Assembly (NCBI GenBank): GCA_000434395.1
Contig: FR878803.1
Span: 1 to 64,000 of the forward strand
Reading direction: 5' to 3'
Origin: Clostridium sp. CAG:568
Lineage (GTDB): Bacteria > Bacillota_I > Bacilli_A > RFN20 > CAG-288
Length of the DNA: 64,000 nt
A program made the translations under genes and the position numbers. Each line of letters opens with the position of its first letter. Position 1 is the stretch's first letter. Shown one piece after another: positions 35,319-43,027 of this stretch. Below the pieces are notes generated by a model. That model saw only the letters and a program-made list of their open reading frames with translations. It ran no database searches and was not told where the DNA came from.

Positions 35319-37148
35319 TTAAAGCTTTCTCATAAATTTCTTAACTTCACTTCTAGTTAGCATAAAGGAATTGACGCCATAAGTATCGTCGATCAAAGAC
35401 AACAATGAACTCAATCCTTCCTTGACATAATCTTCAAATCTTCCATCCAATTTAGAAATAACTTTTCTAGAGAACAAGAAATCCAAAGCTTCTTCCTTAG
35501 TTCCTCCGAGAGCGACAAATACAGGAACAAAGTTATCGATTTGATTTAAAATACGGTTACCAAATGTGATATCGAATGTATCATTTACGAAGTCAGTGAT
35601 AGTAGAGAATTTTTTATAATCATCTTCACTCATCCTATTCTCCACGGTAGATTTAGCAGTATCAAACTTTTTGTTTAAATCATCGTAGGAAATCATAATA
35701 GGATCAGAATCACCATCGACAACAAAAGGCTCATTTCTTCCATCGAAAGAAATAGTAATAGCACGGTCATAAACCTTATCAGTAATTGTGTAGGTTGAAT
35801 CATCTTTATTTGCAGTTCCGATAAACCATGTATTTTCTGGAATATGTAATTCACCATTTATCAAATGCTCAGGTGCTTCAAACCCATAAGGCAATTGCAT
35901 AATATGCAAAATCCACTTATCCTTTGGATATTCCAAAATAGAAAGAAAATCAGCAAAATAATATTCGACACGAGCAATATTGATTTCATCCAAAACCATA
36001 ATGTTAACATGATTCGATTGATAGGTCATTTTATATAGTCTTTGAATAAAAGGTGTTTCGTTATAACGCTTGGAGAAATCGTTATAGTAACCTAGCAATG
36101 AAGTTCTATCACGCCATGAAGCCTGAACCGGAGCAAAGAATGAATCTTCTCCGATAAATGTAGAGAAATAACGAGCTATTGATGATTTTCCTGTTCCTGA
36201 CAATCCTTCCAAAATAATCAATCTAGAGACAGAAAGACCAGCTAGGAACGAACGAATCGTTCTTATGTCAAAATATAATCCTTCTTGTTTAGCTAAATAA
36301 TTTCTAAATCTATCTGCCATATCCTTCAAAGAAATGCCGTTTTCAGGAATATTTTGAGCAGAAATTGTATCCAGCGACTCCTTATCTATTGAGCATAATC
36401 CAGGAAAAACATATTCTTTGGTTCCAAGAGACACTTCATTTGTAGAACCATTAGCCCCAGCATTGTTAGAAGAAACACAATTTGTATTTATTTTAGGAAG
36501 ATCAACACCAAGAATATCAGACAATTCTCCTTGTTCTTCTCTCTTCTTTTCGACTTCTTCGTCTCTTTGTTCTTCGAAATCATCATATTCTTCGGTTTTA
36601 AAGAATCTATAAGGCTTATCGATGTTTCTAAAGTTGATGAAAATAGCACATATTGAAAATATAAACGCTGCAACAAAGATTCCAATTATCAATGTGAACA
36701 ATAACACTTCACCTAAAAACTTGAAACTAAGCGTTAGGTTGGTAGCAAAAGTGACTGAATCAGTTCCAATAGGAAGTTGACAAACAAGTGATATTCCAAG
36801 CCATAATGCAGCACAAAGCAAACCGGTTACTATATATGTAATCACCCATTTTCTTGTGTGAATTTTATTGTCATAGAATTTTGCCATTCTCATTTCAAAT
36901 ATAAATGCTGCAGCAAAAATAAATGCATATATAGCAAACAAATAAATCATAATCCATGCATTGAATGCTGCATTTATCATGTTGTTCGATCCAAACAATG
37001 ATTCAGCCATCATATGTATGGGATTCTTTGAACTGAATATTGAATTCTTAGCATCCAAGCATCCAGCAATACAAACAAACAACAAACAATAAAGGAAAAC
37101 TATTGATATTGCTATCCAATTTTTTCTTGTAATATGAACTTTTTTCAT
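35319..37148 (-). CDS. Membrane-anchored McrB-like AAA+ ATPase
   Basis: This 609-residue protein has four N-terminal membrane helices (about 11-30, 61-88, 101-124, 146-172), an acidic low-complexity linker (about 185-240), and a C-terminal AAA+ module of the AAA_5/McrB kind. Walker A is GLSGTGKS (315-322), Walker B MVLDEIN (D387, E388), followed by VEYYFADFLSILE and sensor-1-like WFIGTANKDDSTYTI. McrB normally is soluble, binds GTP or ATP and drives the McrC nuclease; here the motor is in the membrane. AGGAG precedes the start. It lies between a signal peptidase and a DUF2357-like protein. A role in remodelling a membrane or exported substrate is inference. Confidence 0.85.
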   Translation of the reverse strand: MKKVHITRKNWIAISIVFLYCLLFVCIAGCLDAKNSIFSSKNPIHMMAESLFGSNNMINAAFNAWIMIYLFAIYAFIFAAAFIFEMRMAKFYDNKIHTRKWVITYIVTGLLCAALWLGISLVCQLPIGTDSVTFATNLTLSFKFLGEVLLFTLIIGIFVAAFIFSICAIFINFRNIDKPYRFFKTEEYDDFEEQRDEEVEKKREEQGELSDILGVDLPKINTNCVSSNNAGANGSTNEVSLGTKEYVFPGLCSIDKESLDTISAQNIPENGISLKDMADRFRNYLAKQEGLYFDIRTIRSFLAGLSVSRLIILEGLSGTGKSSIARYFSTFIGEDSFFAPVQASWRDRTSLLGYYNDFSKRYNETPFIQRLYKMTYQSNHVNIMVLDEINIARVEYYFADFLSILEYPKDKWILHIMQLPYGFEAPEHLINGELHIPENTWFIGTANKDDSTYTITDKVYDRAITISFDGRNEPFVVDGDSDPIMISYDDLNKKFDTAKSTVENRMSEDDYKKFSTITDFVNDTFDITFGNRILNQIDNFVPVFVALGGTKEEALDFLFSRKVISKLDGRFEDYVKEGLSSLLSLIDDTYGVNSFMLTRSEVKKFMRKL

Positions 37149-37216
37149 GTTTTATATTCTCCTATCTTTAGACAAACTTACAAACACTAGCGATTTATTT
37201 AGAATTATAATCAAAC

Positions 37217-38218
37217 CTAAGAACCATCACTAGAAACCTCAGATTTAGATTTATCTTCACCCATATCAGTCTCATCATCAACTTTCTTTTTTTCGATAAG
37301 CTTGTCATTTGCAAATAAATACGATTCACCTTTGAACACAAGTTTTTCATATGATGTCTGTTCGACATCTTCACTGCTGTCATACTCCGCTGAAAATGGT
37401 AATGTGTTTAATAAGAAATCAGTTTTTTTAGAAATGGATTTTTGATATTTATCGCTATAGTATTCATACATACCAAAGCAATATAAGACACAGAAAATAG
37501 TAATAATTCCAGAATTGCTTTGAAGGAACACTATGAACGCTCCAACTCCTTGAATTCTAAAGTTTGTGTAATAACCTACAATGCGATCATAAGAAAGCGA
37601 TTCTTTATATTGAGATCCGACATCAGAAGCATTATTAGAGTCACCTTGAGTTATGAATGTTTTGGTGCCATCATTTTCTTTAATTTCGATAACACGGTGA
37701 ACAATCACAATATTTTCATCGTTTCTATAAGCTACAACATCATAGAGCTTCACTTGATCAACATCTTTGTACTTTTGAATTTGAATAATGTCATACGTGT
37801 TGAATTGATTATTCAAATTATTAGTTTTCAAATACGTATTTGCCTCATTTTGTTGACTCATAGATCCAGAACCTATGACCACCATCGCCTTATCTCCAAT
37901 CATAGTCACACCAGATGTAAATCTGTTAACCAAGGAATAAATGAAGAAAGCAGCAACAACTCCAAGAATCAAATAGGAAATAACCTTTCCGACAATTCTC
38001 ATTGCTTTTCTTCTCTTGCTTTTTTCAAGTTTGGTTTCTTCAATTACATTGTCTAAGAGATACAAATCATCTTCGCCATTCTCTATGGTATGAATTTGAG
38101 ATAAAAAATAATGTCTAAATAAAAATGTAAAAACCAATGAAAATGATAGAAGACAAACTATAGTTACAATCAAAGAAATAATTTCTAGTGTTTGCATTAA
38201 TATATCCCTAAGCGGCAA
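37217..38218 (-). CDS. Type I signal peptidase, SipW/ER-like (S26B)
   Basis: This 333-residue membrane protease has two helices before the active site (about 12-36 and 76-96), catalytic S119 in IGSGSM, and catalytic H174 in VIVHRVIE in place of the lysine of common bacterial enzymes, i.e. the archaeal/eukaryotic SipW branch. The conserved GDSN (192-195) and GYYTNFRIQGVGAF follow. A third helix lies near 235-260, with an unusual ~75-residue polar C-terminal tail. It is the first gene of the eight-gene operon and would process the exported proteins encoded at its end. SipW-type enzymes often have dedicated surface or biofilm substrates, as in Bacillus subtilis TasA/TapA. Confidence 0.9.
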   Translation of the reverse strand: MPLRDILMQTLEIISLIVTIVCLLSFSLVFTFLFRHYFLSQIHTIENGEDDLYLLDNVIEETKLEKSKRRKAMRIVGKVISYLILGVVAAFFIYSLVNRFTSGVTMIGDKAMVVIGSGSMSQQNEANTYLKTNNLNNQFNTYDIIQIQKYKDVDQVKLYDVVAYRNDENIVIVHRVIEIKENDGTKTFITQGDSNNASDVGSQYKESLSYDRIVGYYTNFRIQGVGAFIVFLQSNSGIITIFCVLYCFGMYEYYSDKYQKSISKKTDFLLNTLPFSAEYDSSEDVEQTSYEKLVFKGESYLFANDKLIEKKKVDDETDMGEDKSKSEVSSDGS

Positions 38219-38363
38219 TTTATTTTAACATAATGGAAATATATATAAATAGGTTATTACTTATTCCTTATTAATGTATGGGATTTAAAATACTCATTGA
38301 TATAATTTTATTAAATAAGAATTAAAATTATGAGGGTGATAATAGATTCTTGAAAATAGTGAT

Positions 38364-39296
38364 ATGATTTCAAATATGAATAAATATCAGATAAGCAAAA
38401 GCCCTACTTTAGAGAGATTGAATTTAGGAAACTCAATAGAAGGGTTGAAGAATAAAGAAAGTGGACAAAGAATTTGGGAAATTGATTTTTTACGTGGCTT
38501 TTTCTTCTTCGGAGTTATTCTCTATCATTTTGCTTGGGACTTTACTTTCTTTCCAACTCTTTTCTCCAACTGGTACGAGATGTCTTCAATTTATGTCGGC
38601 CTAAATAGCTTGTCTAGAATTTGTAACGAAATTCTAAGAAAAGACTATATGATATATTTTGTAAATTTCTTTTCTGGTGGGTTCTTATTTATAACTGGTG
38701 TATCGTGTTCTTTGTCACATTCCAATTTATTAAGGTCTATAAAAATTTCATTAGTTGCTTTATTAATTACTTTAGTAACATATCTAGGTTCAATTACAAC
38801 AGGTGATGATATGACAATCATATTCGGCATCCTACATTGTATGGGTCTATCATTATTAATTTATTCCATATTTGAACTGATATGCAAATACATAAAAATC
38901 AAGATATCACCTTGGGTTCTATTAATAATTGGACTGGGAATGACTGGATATGGAATGTATATAGAATATGCAACAGTTTATAGAGTCTATTCGACCGCTA
39001 TGTTAACCCCATCAATTTTTATGAAAGTAGTATTGGGATTTGCCTATACATACAACGATGACTTCGGTCTTTTACCGAATATGGGGAAAATATTAGTCGG
39101 TATTGCAATTGGAAAATGGCTATATGATGGTAAGAGAGGCAAAAAATCCGTCTTACCAAAGTTAGATGGAAAATGGAATAAACCTGTTTGCTTAATTGGA
39201 AGACATACATTCTTAGTCTATATTATTCATCAACCTATAATTTGGATTGTTGTGATTTCGATTTTATTTGCTCTCGGTTATAGAATAAGTATTTGA
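38364..39296 (+). CDS. DUF1624 (heparan-alpha-glucosaminide N-acetyltransferase-like) membrane protein
   Basis: This 310-residue polytopic protein opens with the family motif IWEIDFLRGFFFFGVILYHFAWD and has about eight helices. The catalytic region of this acyltransferase-like family lies in the first helix pair (D and H residues). These proteins are thought to transfer acetyl groups to sugars across the membrane; the bacterial role is not well defined. There is no strong RBS upstream of the ATG at 38364, and the ATG at 38376 is an alternative. It is divergent from the signal-peptidase operon and followed after 70 bases by an acyl-CoA ligase on the same strand. Confidence 0.8.
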   Translation: MISNMNKYQISKSPTLERLNLGNSIEGLKNKESGQRIWEIDFLRGFFFFGVILYHFAWDFTFFPTLFSNWYEMSSIYVGLNSLSRICNEILRKDYMIYFVNFFSGGFLFITGVSCSLSHSNLLRSIKISLVALLITLVTYLGSITTGDDMTIIFGILHCMGLSLLIYSIFELICKYIKIKISPWVLLIIGLGMTGYGMYIEYATVYRVYSTAMLTPSIFMKVVLGFAYTYNDDFGLLPNMGKILVGIAIGKWLYDGKRGKKSVLPKLDGKWNKPVCLIGRHTFLVYIIHQPIIWIVVISILFALGYRISI

Positions 39297-39366
39297 TAAA
39301 TAAGATACAATCTAGATACTATCTATATATAATAAATGAAATTTTTCGAACGAAGAGGAAAAAGGT

Positions 39367-40965
39367 ATGGCATTTGAAAACACTGTATGGGGAAGAATCG
39401 CACTAATTAGTACGCGTCATCACGGAGTAGCTTTGAGATTTAGAGGAAAAGAGTTTTCCTATGATTATTTGAAAGATCAAGTTGATAAATATGCATCTCG
39501 TCTCTATAACCTAGGTATAAGAAAGGATGATGTAGTTTGCATTGCTGCTCCTAATATTCCAAGCTCAATCTTTGCAATGTATGCTGTGAATAGTATTGGT
39601 GCAATAAATTTTATAGTTCATCCTTTAATCCCTGCTAAAGCTTTGGAAGAAGATTTAAAAAAGACCAAAGCAAAATTATTACTTGTATTAGACCAACGAT
39701 ACTCAATTTACAAAGGTATTAAACAATGCCCTATTTATACAATAAGTCCAAAGAATGAATTAAGTCCAATCGAAGATTTCTTCTATCCAATAGCCTATGC
39801 ATCAAAACTAAAAGGAAGCAAAGGCCATGATTTAACCTCAGTTCCTTTCACAAAAGAGCCAATCGAAAGGAACACTGATGAATATAAACCCTCTTTCTAT
39901 TTACAAAGTGGTGGAACAACAGGAAAAAATAAAATCGTCGTATTAAATGATAGAGCAGTAAACTATCAAGGAGAAAATGTAGCTTGGATCTTAGGTGATC
40001 AATATAGGTATTGCAAAGGATCTGGAATGCTTGGGTTCTTGCCTATGTTCCATGGCTTTGGTTTAGCAATGGGTGTTCACGCACCTTTGACCAACTATGC
40101 AACCTCAGACTTAATGGCTACATATAATGAGAAAGAAATAGGAAAGCTTATTAAGGCTAGAAAACTTCGATATTTAATAGTAGTTCCTTATTTAGCTAAA
40201 AGAATGCTAAAAGGAAAAACATTAAATGATCCTAGCGTCTCAAATCTAACCCATGCGTTCATCGGTGCAGATAAGACTAACCCGACAGTATTTACTGAAT
40301 TTGATTCCATCATGGAAAAGAACAATTCAAAATGTAGATTATTGGAAGGTTATGGTTTAACTGAAACAGTCACAGTGGTTGTAGTAAATAGAACTTTTGA
40401 TAGAAAACCCGGCTCCGTCGGTAAGCCATTCCCAGATGTCAAACTTAAAGTGATTGACGAAAATGGTAACACATTAAGCACAAATCAAAGCGGTCAAATT
40501 TGTATTTCAGCCCCTTGCTTAGCATTAGGTTATTTAAACGACAAAGAAGCAACTGATAAAACCTTTGTAACTGATGAAAATGGAATTAGATGGGTTTTAA
40601 CAGGCGACGAAGGTTATATCGATGAGGATGGATTCTTATTCATCAAAGGAAGAATTAAAGATATGTTCAAAATCGCTGGATTCAATATATTCCCAGCCGA
40701 TATAGAAGACATGACCAATAAGATTGAAGGTGTTGAAAATTGTGCTGCTGTATATATAGATAACCCCAATCATCCATATGTACACTTGTTCATAAAGTCA
40801 GATTCTAAAAATATTGACACCAGTGAATTAGTAAAAAGAGTAAGAAGAATTTTGTCTGATGAATTGATCAAATACGCAGTTCCTGAAAAGATAACAGTCA
40901 TCGACAATTTGCCTCTTACAAATGTAGGAAAAATCGATAAGAAGAAATTAATTGAACTAGACTAA
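39367..40965 (+). CDS. AMP-dependent acyl-CoA synthetase/ligase
   Basis: This 532-residue ANL-superfamily adenylate-forming enzyme has the P-loop YLQSGGTTGKNK (about 178-189), A5 motif EGYGLTETVT, A7/A8 TGDEGYIDEDGFLFIKGRIKDMFKIAGFNIFPADIE and the A10 lysine in NVGKIDKK. It activates a carboxylic acid (fatty, aromatic or other) to acyl-AMP and then acyl-CoA; the specificity cannot be read here. AAAGG lies just before the ATG. The gene ends at a strong hairpin that also serves the convergent gene. Lipid genes (plsC, acpS) lie on the other strand just downstream, so fatty acid use is plausible. Confidence 0.93.
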   Translation: MAFENTVWGRIALISTRHHGVALRFRGKEFSYDYLKDQVDKYASRLYNLGIRKDDVVCIAAPNIPSSIFAMYAVNSIGAINFIVHPLIPAKALEEDLKKTKAKLLLVLDQRYSIYKGIKQCPIYTISPKNELSPIEDFFYPIAYASKLKGSKGHDLTSVPFTKEPIERNTDEYKPSFYLQSGGTTGKNKIVVLNDRAVNYQGENVAWILGDQYRYCKGSGMLGFLPMFHGFGLAMGVHAPLTNYATSDLMATYNEKEIGKLIKARKLRYLIVVPYLAKRMLKGKTLNDPSVSNLTHAFIGADKTNPTVFTEFDSIMEKNNSKCRLLEGYGLTETVTVVVVNRTFDRKPGSVGKPFPDVKLKVIDENGNTLSTNQSGQICISAPCLALGYLNDKEATDKTFVTDENGIRWVLTGDEGYIDEDGFLFIKGRIKDMFKIAGFNIFPADIEDMTNKIEGVENCAAVYIDNPNHPYVHLFIKSDSKNIDTSELVKRVRRILSDELIKYAVPEKITVIDNLPLTNVGKIDKKKLIELD

Positions 40966-40998
40966 AAAACACCATCGGTTAAACCCTTTGGTGTTTTT
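40966..40998. terminator. Bidirectional terminator between convergent genes
   Basis: A stem AACACCA / TGGTGTT (40968-40974 with 40989-40995) is flanked by A-run and T-run, so it can end transcription from both sides: the acyl-CoA ligase (+) and the 41018-41968 gene (-). Confidence 0.8.
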
Positions 40999-41017
40999 TT
41001 CATTCATCGATCAATTG

Positions 41018-41968
41018 TTATTTTATTTCTATGGTCACGTTGAGACACTCATCAAATACATCCATTATTCCATGATTGTCTATAGACTTGTCCTTTATAA
41101 AATCATCCAAGAAATCAAATCTTTTATATTCTTTTCCGTCCATCATCAATACGATATCGTCTTGATCGACGTCAGAATATAAGAATTTAATACTGTACAA
41201 ATGATTTTTATAATTGAATGTAATCTGATGGCCAAAAGAAATAAAGATTGGTAAGAATTCTTTAATTTCTTTCCCATCTTTATAGGCTAAAGTCTTAGCT
41301 AAAAAATTAGGATTGACTTCAAACTTATCATCATTTCTTGGTGAAAACCATTCAAAATGAGGATAGACACTCTTCCAATAAGATAGACCAAATCTGAGCA
41401 TTATCGTCTGAGTCATGTGACTAGCACCGAACAACCATGAAGCTGCATAATTATATCCGTCATTATTTGCGGCTGAGCTCTTCTCAAATTCCTTAAAGAA
41501 ATAAGTTCTATATCCATCCATGAAATGATAAAACCATGGATTCATTATCTCTTTTCCATGATCATCCAAAATAGGTTTAAAAGTAGTTACAAGCTCATCA
41601 AGATATCTATCAGGTTTATATAACATTGAAAACATCTTAAAAGTCCAGTAAAGAAGATAATAAGCTGTAGAAGATTCTTTATCCAAACATCTGTTGATAT
41701 AGTCAGACTTATCGATTATTAAATCATTAAGCTCCGGATAAGAGATCGATTCATCTTTTATAAATTTAACAACAGTCGAATAGCCAAACTCCGATTCGAC
41801 TATATCTTTCCCAGTCGACAAAAACAAATCATGAATTAGCTTATCATTAGCTGCTTTAGATCCATCAGGAGAAGCAACCTTCATATCTTTTAAAACATTG
41901 CTAAATTTGGAATCATTTTTTGATTCCAATATATCTAATATAACTTGATATATGTTTCTATAATCCAT
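41018..41968 (-). CDS. Hypothetical protein, 316 residues
   Basis: Unrecognised. It is a soluble, acidic, mostly helical protein without signal peptide. Visible features are aromatic-rich stretches (YYLLYWTFKMFSMLYKPDRYLDE; NPWFYHFMDGYRTYFFKEFE) and a beta-rich C-terminal third (ITFNYKNHLYSIKFLYSDVDQDDIVLM). It begins five bases before the end of the upstream plsC operon member, so it is co-expressed with the PlsC and pullulanase genes. It ends at the bidirectional terminator. Confidence 0.7.
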   Translation of the reverse strand: MDYRNIYQVILDILESKNDSKFSNVLKDMKVASPDGSKAANDKLIHDLFLSTGKDIVESEFGYSTVVKFIKDESISYPELNDLIIDKSDYINRCLDKESSTAYYLLYWTFKMFSMLYKPDRYLDELVTTFKPILDDHGKEIMNPWFYHFMDGYRTYFFKEFEKSSAANNDGYNYAASWLFGASHMTQTIMLRFGLSYWKSVYPHFEWFSPRNDDKFEVNPNFLAKTLAYKDGKEIKEFLPIFISFGHQITFNYKNHLYSIKFLYSDVDQDDIVLMMDGKEYKRFDFLDDFIKDKSIDNHGIMDVFDECLNVTIEIK

Positions 41969-41973
41969 AGCTA

Positions 41974-43008
41974 TTATTTAGAAGAAGATTCTTGTTTTCT
42001 CTTCTCCTCTTCTAAGCGCCCTTGCTCTTTGAATTTTTCGACCAATTGATTTCTTTCCTCACGCATTTCTTGAATCTTAGCTTTTTGCTCTTTAGTTATT
42101 TTAGGTTTAGAATTTTTAGGTTGAAGAGGATGCGTCTTTCTCCACTCTTTAATACGAGGCTTTTCTTCCTTCTTTTGTGCTTTGCGCTCCTTCAAATAAG
42201 CCTTGTACCAAGCCTTGGATTCTTTCTTATAAATCTTGACATTCTCAGGTCTATTCCAATATTCCTCTAATTTAGGTTGCTCTTCTCTTTGACGAGAAAC
42301 TTCTTCATCGACTCTCGACTGAACTAATTGAGCTATTTGAAGAGGTTTCAAGTCTTTATACTCGTCATAAAAAATAGGCTTCAAATACGATATCTGAATA
42401 GGATATACTTTTTTATCCTTAGATTTGAAATCTAACAAGGTATAAGTTCCAAAAAGGGCGATTGGAACAATCGGAGCTTTGGATGTTTGGGCGACTCTAA
42501 AAGCACCTGAGTGAAATTCACTCAATGTATGATGAACAACATCTGGAGTCCTAGTCCCTTCAGGCCAAATGAAATAAGACATGTCTGGATTAGCAACTAA
42601 TTTTTTCCCAATACTATTTATCGTTCTCAATTCTGAAAGAGGAAAACCTCTATTGATGTAATCACCACTGACAGATCTCAATACACCATCTATGACTGGC
42701 ATTCTAGAAACATCGAGTTTAGCTAAAAGTCCTGCTGGTTTCTTATTTACCATCAACATAGAAACACAATCCCAATCTGATTGATGATTTGGGCAGAACA
42801 ATACTCTTCCTTCATGTAAATTCTCTTCACCCTTGATAATGTATTTAATTCTAAATGGTTTATAAAGTGAAAGGGCAGCTTCCCTACATAAATTGTATCT
42901 GACGTCCAAAGGTGCCTTCTCCGGATGGTTTGCATAAGCATAAATCTTAGGGCTTTTTGTTGCTACTCTAAATATAAACGGCCAAACAAGTCTCATTACA
43001 CTAGGCAT
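41974..43008 (-). CDS. plsC: 1-acyl-glycerol-3-phosphate acyltransferase (PlsC) with basic tail
   Basis: This 344-residue enzyme would add the second acyl chain in phosphatidic acid synthesis. Motif I is NHQSDWD (H75, D80), motif III WPEGTRTPD near 148, and motif IV IVPIALFG. The N-terminal segment carries one weak hydrophobic stretch. Beyond the catalytic domain (about 50-240) there is a ~100-residue highly charged, lysine/glutamate-rich helical tail (residues 245-344) that is absent from typical PlsC and may bind membrane or partners. It is downstream of the pullulanase gene and upstream of the 316-residue unknown, with short gaps. Confidence 0.9.
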   Translation of the reverse strand: MPSVMRLVWPFIFRVATKSPKIYAYANHPEKAPLDVRYNLCREAALSLYKPFRIKYIIKGEENLHEGRVLFCPNHQSDWDCVSMLMVNKKPAGLLAKLDVSRMPVIDGVLRSVSGDYINRGFPLSELRTINSIGKKLVANPDMSYFIWPEGTRTPDVVHHTLSEFHSGAFRVAQTSKAPIVPIALFGTYTLLDFKSKDKKVYPIQISYLKPIFYDEYKDLKPLQIAQLVQSRVDEEVSRQREEQPKLEEYWNRPENVKIYKKESKAWYKAYLKERKAQKKEEKPRIKEWRKTHPLQPKNSKPKITKEQKAKIQEMREERNQLVEKFKEQGRLEEEKRKQESSSK

Positions 43009-43027
43009 ATTTCAATCCTCCTCTTGT

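Noticed and set aside
41018..41182. Short plus-strand frame opposite the 316-residue gene
   Set aside because: Antisense shadow without RBS or recognisable sequence.
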